A stretch of DNA of 30,101 nt, from positions 1 through 30,101 of the IMG/VR virus record IMGVR_UViG_3300021961_007097, one strand, 5' to 3'. Each line of letters starts with the position of its first letter. Position 1 is the stretch's first letter. This DNA comes from a virus. The notes beneath the pieces were generated by a model that was not told the DNA's origin, did no database searches, and was given only the letters and a program-made list of their open reading frames with translations. The position numbers were made by a program, and so were the translations under genes. Positions 14,547-22,841 of this stretch are shown here, piece by piece.

Positions 14547-17135
14547 TTATCGTATTGCTCCCGGCGTACCACCGATTGCTACTGCATTCGCTGCTGGACC
14601 GATACCAGTGAAGGTAACTTGTGGGTTTACTACTGTATTTGGTGTTGTTGCCATTTTATTATCAAAAAGTGCTAGTAGTTCGTTTCTGCTGTTTTTTATA
14701 TTATCAAAAATTTGTTTCTGTTGTCTAACTATCTCTACTTTTGCCTTGGCTCGGAATTCTGCAGCGTTAGGACCGTCAACTTCAAATGCTGCTAGTTCTT
14801 TAGACTTTGCCCGATTAATAATTGCTTTTGATCGAAGTGATAGTGCATTTTTTATTGCGTCAATTTGGCCATTCGTTAAATCATCACTCGATATTCTAGA
14901 TGAAAAGCCTTGCGCTTCAATTTTTGTTAAAGGTCGTTGAATTATAAAAATTTCACCCAATACTTGTCGTGTGTTTGTAGGAAGTGTATTAAATCCACCA
15001 GCTTGTAATTGTTGTTGTATAGATGCACGAACACCATTATTTTCGTATAGTATACCCTTTAACGCAACTTCCACAAACTTATTAAGTGTATTAGTGTCCT
15101 GATTTGGTGGTGATTTTTTCTCTTCTTCTTTTTGTGTTGGTTTGTCTTTTCGTAGTAAATCAAATAACCGTGGTCCCATCAATGGGTTTCTTGCATATTG
15201 TAAATCTTTTCTATCTGGTGACCCAGAGGAGTTATTTAGTGCAGAGATTCCTAATTGTGATACTAATAGTTTTGGATAATCTGCGTTGATTCGTATATCC
15301 AATATTTCCGAACCTATAATTTGCTCATCAGCAGAAGGTTTATTTGGTAATTTCTTATTAAAGGTATAAATTGCTTGTGCTTCCTTTTTTGGTAATATTT
15401 TTAAGTTGTTGTCTACGATTCTAAAATTAGATAACTCTTCATCGTAAATTAAACTCAAATCCCAATATCCTTCGGTTGCTGCGTTAATCTTATTTAGTAA
15501 AGTTTCTATACCTTCGTGAATGGTTCGTGCTTCAAGAAACACTGCTTGAATTAATTTACTGTTAATCCATATACCAGATTTTGCCGTTGCAATACCAGAT
15601 GGATTTCCATCGGATTCTGGATTACCTTCTTCATTTACTTGCGTTAATTGGTTTGCTATTAATTTTGTTGTGGCTTTGGCAACTCGTAAAGATCCACTTG
15701 TGCTTAATTTCAAATTTTCACGGAATGATGATAACTTTGATGTACCGATATCTCTAAATGCTTTTCTATTAACTATTAAAACTGTAGAAGGATCTGTAGA
15801 TCGTAGTACTTCATTATATCCCACTTTTATAGGGTTTTTGTTTATATCTTCCAAATCTTCTAATAATTCTAAACTAAATTTTGAATCATTTTTGGTATCT
15901 ACCGAATTTACTACATTTAATGCACCATTTACAATAGATGCAACACCATTAACCGGGTCATTTAAAAAATAATTAATAAATCTATTCAGCGTAATATAGA
16001 ATGTTTGTTCTTGCCCCAAATCATTTGTTGGAGTACCACTTCCCGCTGCGGCGCTTGCACCATCTTTTTCCGCGGCATCATCTGGTTCATCAAATTTAAC
16101 TATTTCATCATCTGAGTCCGCACGAGAATCTAGTAAATATGTAAACTTTGATCGTGGTGCAAAATAATCACGAACAGAAGTTAAAAGAGTTTGATCCTTG
16201 TTAGCATTTTCGTCTTGTTGAAAATCTGGATTATTTGTTGCGTATGCGGAAATATACATGATGTTATCTGCCACACCATATGCGATTACTGTAACTTTGT
16301 ATTTGTTGTTTTCTATTACTGTTTTAACATTCGCTACTCGTGCGATAGAAAAATCATAATGATAGTTATTGGGTTTACAAAATGAATCAATAAACAAACT
16401 TCGTGCACCTTGCGACATACCACGACGACGAAGACCACCCGTAAACATTCCTGACCAGAAATTTAAAATAATTTCCGTATCTCTGACATTTTTATAATTT
16501 AATATATAATCTTTATTTAACCCTTTTTGTCCTTTGGGTGATGAGATAATATTTCCCCATTCTAATACACAACTCATACCAGGTGAAAATGCTAAAAATT
16601 CTAACATTTGTAATTGTTGCTGTGTGTAACATACCGCGTTTATGGTAAATTTTAATACATTACCATTTCGTAATCGTTCAACAGTTGCACTTTCGATCCC
16701 AGGTGGTGGATATCCATTTGGTGATTGAAATTTTTCAGACAGTCCGTTTGTATTTTTTTCGTAGGTTTTTACTAAAATTTGTTTTCCTTCGGTATAGGTT
16801 GTTCCTACTACCAATCCTTTATCTGCACGAGTTCCGTAGATATCGGAATCATTGTACGATTCATTATCCCACCCATGTAATCCTAGTGTAAAAAACTTAC
16901 AACCGGCATATCGATTTAAATCAAACGGGGAAATATAATCAAACGCTTCTCTAGCTCCGGCAGTATTTGCCAATTCGGTGTACCATTCTTTAGTAGGAAA
17001 TTCTACAGTAGTAGTGTATCGTAGAAATGGTGTTCGAATTTCTACCAATTCTGTTGATTTTCTTCTATTGTTTAATTCACTTTGTACATTTGCGTCAAAG
17101 ACATTAAATGTCTCATACGGAGAACGAGTTGCCAT
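14547..17135 (-). CDS. large baseplate hub-like virion structural protein
   Basis: An 862-residue protein in the tail module, placed between the gp53-like and the GH19/hub genes. It is mixed alpha/beta with no signal or membrane segments. Patches such as TVERLRNGNVLKFTINAVCYTQQQLQMLEFL followed by LAFSPGMSCVLEWG resemble large hub proteins of T4-like and jumbo myophages. A Ser/Gly/Ala-rich low-complexity stretch (DGASAAAGSGTPTNDLG) lies at about 355-370. The last 50 residues, with GPAANAVAIGGTPG, look disordered. Its position in the gene order fits a gp27-like hub or a fusion containing one, but I cannot match domains exactly. The start follows the upstream stop as TAATTTATG. Confidence 0.75.
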   Translation of the reverse strand: MATRSPYETFNVFDANVQSELNNRRKSTELVEIRTPFLRYTTTVEFPTKEWYTELANTAGAREAFDYISPFDLNRYAGCKFFTLGLHGWDNESYNDSDIYGTRADKGLVVGTTYTEGKQILVKTYEKNTNGLSEKFQSPNGYPPPGIESATVERLRNGNVLKFTINAVCYTQQQLQMLEFLAFSPGMSCVLEWGNIISSPKGQKGLNKDYILNYKNVRDTEIILNFWSGMFTGGLRRRGMSQGARSLFIDSFCKPNNYHYDFSIARVANVKTVIENNKYKVTVIAYGVADNIMYISAYATNNPDFQQDENANKDQTLLTSVRDYFAPRSKFTYLLDSRADSDDEIVKFDEPDDAAEKDGASAAAGSGTPTNDLGQEQTFYITLNRFINYFLNDPVNGVASIVNGALNVVNSVDTKNDSKFSLELLEDLEDINKNPIKVGYNEVLRSTDPSTVLIVNRKAFRDIGTSKLSSFRENLKLSTSGSLRVAKATTKLIANQLTQVNEEGNPESDGNPSGIATAKSGIWINSKLIQAVFLEARTIHEGIETLLNKINAATEGYWDLSLIYDEELSNFRIVDNNLKILPKKEAQAIYTFNKKLPNKPSADEQIIGSEILDIRINADYPKLLVSQLGISALNNSSGSPDRKDLQYARNPLMGPRLFDLLRKDKPTQKEEEKKSPPNQDTNTLNKFVEVALKGILYENNGVRASIQQQLQAGGFNTLPTNTRQVLGEIFIIQRPLTKIEAQGFSSRISSDDLTNGQIDAIKNALSLRSKAIINRAKSKELAAFEVDGPNAAEFRAKAKVEIVRQQKQIFDNIKNSRNELLALFDNKMATTPNTVVNPQVTFTGIGPAANAVAIGGTPGAIR

Positions 17136-17138
17136 AAA

Positions 17139-17408
17139 TTATAATCCTGCCGATGGTATTTTTATACGAGTTCCTGGTTTAATAAATATTGACCCGTCTA
17201 CCATATTATTTGCTTTTGCGATGATCCACCACTTTGAAGAATCTTTATAATATTGTTGTGCAAGATTATCGAATCTTTGAATACCTCGTGTAACAATTGA
17301 AAATTCAAAAGTATCCAAAGAAATAAAATTCGGTAACACCGTAGTATAATATGGTTTACCCGTATCTGTTTTTTCTATTTTCAACTGAGTTGTATATTTT
17401 TCTGTCAT
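17139..17408 (-). CDS. 53: LysM-like baseplate wedge protein, gp53-like
   Basis: An 89-residue protein whose C-terminal half is a LysM-like domain: RGIQRFDNLAQQYYKDSSKWWIIAKANNM, then IFIKPGTRIKIP. The same layout (D-x-L-A-x-x-x-Y-x-D-x-x-x-W-W-x-I-A-x-x-N, then P-G-x-x-I-x-I-P) is seen in T4 gp53 and in tail protein X of P2-like phages, which sit in the baseplate and connect wedge to hub. The N-terminal 30 residues are beta-rich. The ATG follows the upstream stop as TAATATATG, with AGAGGA within the last codons of the upstream gene. The neighbours are all tail genes, so the assignment is good, though the precise T4 equivalence is inferred. Confidence 0.82.
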   Translation of the reverse strand: MTEKYTTQLKIEKTDTGKPYYTTVLPNFISLDTFEFSIVTRGIQRFDNLAQQYYKDSSKWWIIAKANNMVDGSIFIKPGTRIKIPSAGL

Positions 17409-17411
17409 ATA

Positions 17412-19499
17412 TTATCCTCTTCCCACGGATCCATTTCGAGCAAAGTTTACTAATCCTTGAAAACCAGCTCGCTGTATATCTTCTCGTGCTGCGCGTTCTC
17501 CTAAACGAGTAGCTATGTTCTGTATGTCTCTACTTAACAGTTCTGGTCGTAGTGGGTCTGATGCCGGGTTTAAATTAACTTGTGGTATATCAATATTTGG
17601 TATTTTGAATCCACTCAATGCTCCACCAATATTTTTTGTTATTTGATCTTTAATAACTGTATTTGCAAATGGATCTGCATCCAACAATGCGTTTGATGTT
17701 TGATCTTGGGTGATGAAATTCTTTTCAATTATACTAAAATTCATATCAAGTTTCACAACTTGCGTTACTTCTGAATCTATATCCCACGGAACATCATCCA
17801 AATCCATATTAATATCCGTAAAATATCCTGGTTGGTTTTCTATGATATTTCCCAGTGTTAATTTTGCGATAGGTGGTACCATATGTCCTGCCGCAGTGTT
17901 TATTGGATATACCAACTTGTTCAACATGTTAGCACGCAACCACACAGTGGCTAATTCATCTTTAGTAAATGCAACTAAGTACACCTTAAATTTCATTGAA
18001 CGCGTCATACCTTTATATACAATGAATCGTTCTGGTCGGCCGACATACCGTTGTTCTTCGTAATCACCTTTTGCATCGTGTCGTAAATCTTCTACGAATG
18101 CACGGAAACTAACTCCTTGATCAAACACACCAGGTACTACAATTCTAAATTGTATAAAATCTTCTCGTGAATATAATCCATCCAATTGTGTCATTGATCC
18201 AATCGGTTTACTACTTGGTGTTAAATTCATTGGATCTTTTATATACTTGGCGCTGGCTATTCCATTAAACGATCCTACTTCTGTTTGTACATCGTCTGTA
18301 TATGATTCCGAACTTCGATAATCTTCTTCTATGTCTGGGTATGGTTTTGTAAAGAAATTATTATTTAATTTTCCTCTTTGCTTTACTACATTCAAAGACT
18401 TCTGTGCTCGTTCAATGTAATTCTTTTTATTAATGTGGAAATTTTGTACTGTACCATCTTTGTTTTTAACCAGTGGCCATAAGTCTGCTTGTATCAATGC
18501 ATCATATGGAGTTTGATCTGTTTTTAAGGTAGCATTTCCAATATTAATACCACGACCTATTGCTTGTGCTGTTTGCCCTAATGTATTTAAAGTTCTTCCA
18601 AGTTGTCCTAGATTTATTCTTCTACCAAACACATTAACATTAGTTCTATTCAATATAGATTGCAATAATCTATTTGCAGCGGTACCCACAACTTGTCCCA
18701 ATAAAGTTCGTCGATTACTACCTTGCCGTTGTCCACCAACAAATCGAATTCGTAACTGCTCTTGTTTTTGTAGAACAGTTTCTTGTTGAAGTCTTCCCGC
18801 CATATCTGATATGGTAATCATCTGTGGAATGGTTTTCGATGTACTCTGTGAGTCTAATGATAACGCTCTATCCACTCGTTCTAATGGTGTATTTAAATTA
18901 ACCAATGCATATTTTGATGCAGCCAATACTACCGATACTGGATTATATCTTCTGGATTGTTTAAATGTATTCCCTGCTTGCAATACTTGTTGTCGTGCTA
19001 AGAAAGATAATCCCTCGGAGGTTTTCAAGTAGTTTATAAGTCGTTTTTCATCACGAGGACCTGACACAATTGGTAATGACTGTGAATCTTGTAACATTAA
19101 ACTTTGATCTGCAACATCTTTACTATACGGTTTAATTTCAATCAAAGTTCCATTTTCTGGTAGTATTTGTGTACCGTTTGTAATATATGGATTATTTGTA
19201 CTGAATCGATCATATAATGTACTGTTTGTTGTACGATTTAATTTTCGAATAGTTGAAGTTATTAATAATTTATTTGCATCAAATGTTAATGTTGATTGTG
19301 TTTTTGAAGTAAATAAATCATATATGGGTGCTATACGACGAATTTCAATACTCGCCACACTAACATCAATTGGTCCACCTGGTATGGCTAATTTTCGTGC
19401 GTACGAAAATGGTGATTCTTGTTCATTTAATGTCGAATCGTCATATACATTTCGTAATCCGTTTGCATCCTTTGCAATATTACTAAATATTTTTGCCAT
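17412..19499 (-). CDS. tail tube/baseplate structural protein (gp48/gp54-like region)
   Basis: A 695-residue virion protein next to the tape measure gene. The C-terminal third carries a stretch (about 500-590) with RSMKFKVYLVAFTKDEL, then YPINTAAGHMVPPIAKLTLG and QPGYFTDINMDLDDVPWDID. This type of sequence is typical of T4 gp48/gp54-like tail-tube initiator proteins at the top of the baseplate. The middle (about 190-330) is rich in Gln, Arg and small residues and may be extended. The order tape measure, then gp48/54-type gene, matches T4 (29-48-54). The start follows the upstream stop as TAATATATG. The exact homologue is uncertain because the protein is about twice the size of T4 gp48. Confidence 0.72.
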   Translation of the reverse strand: MAKIFSNIAKDANGLRNVYDDSTLNEQESPFSYARKLAIPGGPIDVSVASIEIRRIAPIYDLFTSKTQSTLTFDANKLLITSTIRKLNRTTNSTLYDRFSTNNPYITNGTQILPENGTLIEIKPYSKDVADQSLMLQDSQSLPIVSGPRDEKRLINYLKTSEGLSFLARQQVLQAGNTFKQSRRYNPVSVVLAASKYALVNLNTPLERVDRALSLDSQSTSKTIPQMITISDMAGRLQQETVLQKQEQLRIRFVGGQRQGSNRRTLLGQVVGTAANRLLQSILNRTNVNVFGRRINLGQLGRTLNTLGQTAQAIGRGINIGNATLKTDQTPYDALIQADLWPLVKNKDGTVQNFHINKKNYIERAQKSLNVVKQRGKLNNNFFTKPYPDIEEDYRSSESYTDDVQTEVGSFNGIASAKYIKDPMNLTPSSKPIGSMTQLDGLYSREDFIQFRIVVPGVFDQGVSFRAFVEDLRHDAKGDYEEQRYVGRPERFIVYKGMTRSMKFKVYLVAFTKDELATVWLRANMLNKLVYPINTAAGHMVPPIAKLTLGNIIENQPGYFTDINMDLDDVPWDIDSEVTQVVKLDMNFSIIEKNFITQDQTSNALLDADPFANTVIKDQITKNIGGALSGFKIPNIDIPQVNLNPASDPLRPELLSRDIQNIATRLGERAAREDIQRAGFQGLVNFARNGSVGRG

Positions 19500-19502
19500 A
19501 TA

Positions 19503-21875
19503 TTATCGTGTCCGTAATGGTGTGCGTGCTTCATTTGCTGTCACATGTCCTACTTCATATCCATTCATTTCAATCTTCATACTGCGTATTGCAGTTATTA
19601 CTTGATCTAATTTTGCTTCCAATTTAGCAGTATCCACTTTGGATTCTATAGGTGCAGATGCAGCTATAGTTGTGGGCTTTACAGCGGCTGCTACAGATGT
19701 AACTTTAGTATTTGGTATAGGTGTGGTTGTTTCTGATGCAGTTTTTTCTGGTGATTTAAAAGTTGGTAATAATCCAATTTTTTGTAATCCACCAAGAACT
19801 GCTAGTCCTGGTGCCGCGGCTATAGCTGCAATTCCTAATGCAGTTAACCCCACTGCCATACTGGTTAGTGCAGGCCCCATCAATGCTAATATTCCAACTT
19901 GTCCGGCGTTTAATTGAGACAATGTAGTTATAAACTGACCAAATGTTGATAACCCAGGCGCCATGATTCGTAATGCAATTCCAAATGGAATTATTGATGC
20001 TCCAAGCGCAGCAATAGCCAATGCCCCAACTCCAACTTGTGGTGCGATAAAGGATAGTCCAAATGCTGCTACAGTAAGTACTCCCAACGCTACCGCTGCC
20101 TTACCCATATCAGACCAATTTACCATACTAAACTGTTGTAATCCTTTACCCAAAACATATACCGACGCCGCCACAACTAACATTGCTGCGGCACCTTGTA
20201 TTACTTTAGATTGACTAAACGATGCTGCACCACCAGCAACACCAGATAAACCACCACCTCCAACTAGACCAGTTGGTGGAACTGTTGGCGCTGGTGCGCC
20301 ACCCAGGCCAGGTAATAATCCTGTAATTCCTTTGCCACCTGTTATAATATTTTTCGCAAATCCAAGAGCTTTTAATCCTACGACTGCACCAGCCAACCCA
20401 CCCATAGCCGTTAAGATACCTTGTAATAATTCAACGGATCGTTCTAGATATCCCAATTGTTGTTCTTCAACGGTTTTTTCTTTTGGAGCTTGAGCGACAC
20501 CAGCAAGTTTTAATATAGTAGATTCATCAAATCCTGTGGTTTGTGTTAAGGCTAATCGTAGTTGTCTATTCGTTTGTAATTCTTCCCCCGTAATACCCGA
20601 AACACTTAATTGTTGTTGGAGAAGATTTTGTAAATCTTCTGTAGTACCTGTTGCTGCTACTTGTGCCAGTTGGTTGAAGTCCATCTCGACACCCAATGCA
20701 CTCAATTCAGCAAAGTTTTCCAATGATCCTTCAAAATCGCCAACAATACTATTCGCAAATTTTTCTATATCACGGAGATTAACACCAATTTTCCTAGATT
20801 CTGCCGCTGCACGGAATAATGACTCTGCGTATTTACCACCAGCGACTGCTAATAAATCTGCATTTTGTGCAGCAAATTGTATTGCATCAGCACCTGCCAA
20901 TCCTTGTTTTTGGAATTCTGCGATAGCTTTCTGGCGGACAACATCTTCAGCTGCACCTGTTCCCAAAAATGCTCGCTTTGCTTTTACATAATCTTCAGAC
21001 GATACACCGAGTCGTTTTGCCTCCCCAGCTATTTTTTCGGCTTCTGCCGGATCTAATATTGTTCCAAACTCTTTTTTGAAGTTTGCTGTTGCATTGATAA
21101 TTTCTTGGGTATCAAGAACAGGTCCATCTGTTAATCCTACCAATGATTTTGCTCTAGAAATCAATGCATTCCCGTATATACGAGATGCACTTCCTATTTG
21201 CACACCAACATCACTTTGTACTTTATAGATAGCTTCTCGTAAATCTCCGAATGCTTTTCCAAGTCGCATTGCTAATTCACCAAGAACTAACATTTTTCCA
21301 GCTGGAGTATTATTATTGAATAAATCTATTACATTTTTACTTCGTTTTAATGACGAAGATACCCTATTGAATTCTACCGCTGCGTTTTGTTGTTCTTGAT
21401 ATATTTCTGCTATTGCGGTTTGTAATTTAGAAGTTTCATTTACCTGGACCTGTATTGCCTCCTTCTGATCTTCTATAACTTGAGTTAGTCCTCTAGTTTG
21501 ACTAGCTTGGTCTTTTGCTGTTTTTGCTACATCTTTTAATTTAGTTGTTCCATCTTCGTTTGTATATGTATACTTTTTTGCGCCAGCAGCAACCGCCGCT
21601 AGCTGACTAGTTAAATTGGATTCTTTTGCTTGTAGTTCTCGTTGTTGACTTAACAATGCTCCTTGGTTAGTAGATAATTGAGCATTTAATGTAGATAACT
21701 TGCTACCAACATCGGATCCTTTATTTAACACAGCAACATGAGCTTGTACGGCTGATTGTAGATTTTTCAAATCGCTGTTTAAATTACCAGTATTTTGTGC
21801 CGCAGCAGTTAAATTTTTTATTGCTGCGTTTAAACTTGCCATTGAAGATTCTAATTCTTTATCGTAATCAGCCAT
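19503..21875 (-). CDS. 29: tail tape measure protein (gp29-like)
   Basis: A 790-residue protein with the build of a tape measure protein, which sets tail length and passes into the host envelope on infection. Residues 1-190 are coiled-coil-like, rich in Ala, Gln, Leu and Asn. The middle is helical. Residues about 480-720 form a long stretch of hydrophobic, Gly/Ala-rich segments (AAAMLVVAASVYVLGKG, VALGVLTVAAFGLSFIAP, ALTALGIAAIAAAPGLAVLG). A short C-terminal helix ends in polar residues. At roughly 0.15 nm per residue the tail would be about 115-120 nm. It lies just after the gp26-type chaperone and its frameshift extension, as tape measure genes do in many tailed phages. Confidence 0.88.
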   Translation of the reverse strand: MADYDKELESSMASLNAAIKNLTAAAQNTGNLNSDLKNLQSAVQAHVAVLNKGSDVGSKLSTLNAQLSTNQGALLSQQRELQAKESNLTSQLAAVAAGAKKYTYTNEDGTTKLKDVAKTAKDQASQTRGLTQVIEDQKEAIQVQVNETSKLQTAIAEIYQEQQNAAVEFNRVSSSLKRSKNVIDLFNNNTPAGKMLVLGELAMRLGKAFGDLREAIYKVQSDVGVQIGSASRIYGNALISRAKSLVGLTDGPVLDTQEIINATANFKKEFGTILDPAEAEKIAGEAKRLGVSSEDYVKAKRAFLGTGAAEDVVRQKAIAEFQKQGLAGADAIQFAAQNADLLAVAGGKYAESLFRAAAESRKIGVNLRDIEKFANSIVGDFEGSLENFAELSALGVEMDFNQLAQVAATGTTEDLQNLLQQQLSVSGITGEELQTNRQLRLALTQTTGFDESTILKLAGVAQAPKEKTVEEQQLGYLERSVELLQGILTAMGGLAGAVVGLKALGFAKNIITGGKGITGLLPGLGGAPAPTVPPTGLVGGGGLSGVAGGAASFSQSKVIQGAAAMLVVAASVYVLGKGLQQFSMVNWSDMGKAAVALGVLTVAAFGLSFIAPQVGVGALAIAALGASIIPFGIALRIMAPGLSTFGQFITTLSQLNAGQVGILALMGPALTSMAVGLTALGIAAIAAAPGLAVLGGLQKIGLLPTFKSPEKTASETTTPIPNTKVTSVAAAVKPTTIAASAPIESKVDTAKLEAKLDQVITAIRSMKIEMNGYEVGHVTANEARTPLRTR

Positions 21876-21883
21876 GTACTATC

Positions 21884-22027
21884 TCATTTAGACTTTTTCA
21901 ACTTCTCGTACTCTTTGTTTTCTTTTTCTACTGCATCATTCATTTGTTGTAAATAGAAGCCGCGCAAGAACACGGGCATATTATATAGTGTTTCAAATGT
22001 AAATCCACCTTTTCCATAATATACCAT
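21884..22027 (-). CDS. C-terminal extension of gp26 reached by +1 frameshift (gpT/gp51-like segment)
   Basis: A short frame that would encode 47 residues if started at the ATG at 22027: it begins MVYYGKGGFTFETLYNMPVF, then LRGFY and a charged Lys/Glu helix. The frame stays open upstream of that ATG, through GLTQEYRLNIHKIIFS, right back to the T-run in the end of gene 26. This indicates it is expressed as a continuation of gp26 rather than alone. The full fusion would be about 305 residues. The aromatic and MP-x-x-LR-x-FY pattern resembles the second half of tail assembly chaperones encoded just before tape measure genes. It ends eight bases before the tape measure ATG. Confidence 0.75.
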   Translation of the reverse strand: MVYYGKGGFTFETLYNMPVFLRGFYLQQMNDAVEKENKEYEKLKKSK

Positions 22028-22055
22028 GGAAAAAATGATTTTATGGATGTTTAAC

Positions 22056-22802
22056 CTATATTCTTGCGTCAGGCCAAAAAAAGTTAGCGCCGAGAGTCAA
22101 TGGAAGTGTATCACTATGTGAACACTTAGAACACACAAATGTAGTTTCAAATACTACATCCGGTGTAATTGTTTTATAAAATTCTCGTAATGCTCGACTA
22201 TCTTTGACCAACATGTTTTCTACTGTTTCACGAATAACCTTTGAATCAGATGAACCGTCCACTTCTGCGATAATATATCGTAATCTGGTAGTTGCTTCTG
22301 GTTCTACTTGTAATCCAACTTTCTTTATAGCGGTCAATTCCTTTTCAATATCTTTTTCTACCTTTCGTGTTAATAATTTAATTTTAATTGTTTTTCCACT
22401 AACAGGTAATTTAAATAATAAATCAGAATCTTGTGGAGTATCTTTAGTTTCCAATTGAGTTAAATCTACTGCGTGTGATTCATCTGACGAACACTTTGGA
22501 CAAGTCACTGATATATTATAATCTTTACCATATCCTAAAATTCTCGTGGCGACCATTACTGCGTTTAAATCACCAATTAACAAATCTTCGTGAGTCACAC
22601 CTTTTGTAACAATTAAACTATCCATTAATTTATCTAATACAACACCTTTTTGAATCAAGTTTTGTGAAGTCAAAATATCTTCTTCTTTGGCGGTCATATA
22701 TTTCAATTCAATCTGACCACTTGCTAATGGATGACCTGTTGGGTAGAACTTCCCTTTACTCGGTAAATCTACGATTTCCGTAGGGAATGTAACATTTGAC
22801 AT
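22056..22802 (-). CDS. 26: baseplate hub assembly protein gp26-like
   Basis: A 248-residue protein of the T4-like gp26 baseplate family. The N-terminus has FPTEIVDLPSKGKFYPTGHP and LKYMTAKEEDILTSQNLIQKG, which are characteristic of this group. Two CxxC pairs, CPKCSSDE (about 100-107) and CSKCSHSD (near 225), could form a zinc site. These proteins act as chaperones in assembly of the hub and tape measure. AAAGGAG is eight bases before the ATG at 22802. The zero-frame product ends NFFWPDARI at 22056. A +1 shift at the T-run would replace WPDARI with a 63-residue extension. It is followed, through that extension, by the tape measure gene. Confidence 0.85.
   Translation of the reverse strand: MSNVTFPTEIVDLPSKGKFYPTGHPLASGQIELKYMTAKEEDILTSQNLIQKGVVLDKLMDSLIVTKGVTHEDLLIGDLNAVMVATRILGYGKDYNISVTCPKCSSDESHAVDLTQLETKDTPQDSDLLFKLPVSGKTIKIKLLTRKVEKDIEKELTAIKKVGLQVEPEATTRLRYIIAEVDGSSDSKVIRETVENMLVKDSRALREFYKTITPDVVFETTFVCSKCSHSDTLPLTLGANFFWPDARI
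22074..22085 (-). promoter_or_regulatory. candidate +1 (or -2) ribosomal frameshift site
   Basis: On the minus strand the end of gene 26 reads AAC TTT TTT TGG, a run of seven T. Skipping one T moves the ribosome into the frame that stays open for 63 more codons to 21884. In the zero frame translation ends six codons later at TAG. A -1 slip would give a stop after two codons, so only +1 or -2 makes the long product. The other reading is a homopolymer error (true T6), which would fuse the two parts outright. Confidence 0.6.
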
Positions 22803-22841
22803 AAAATAACTCCTTTAGTTGTAAATACTTGTATATAAATA

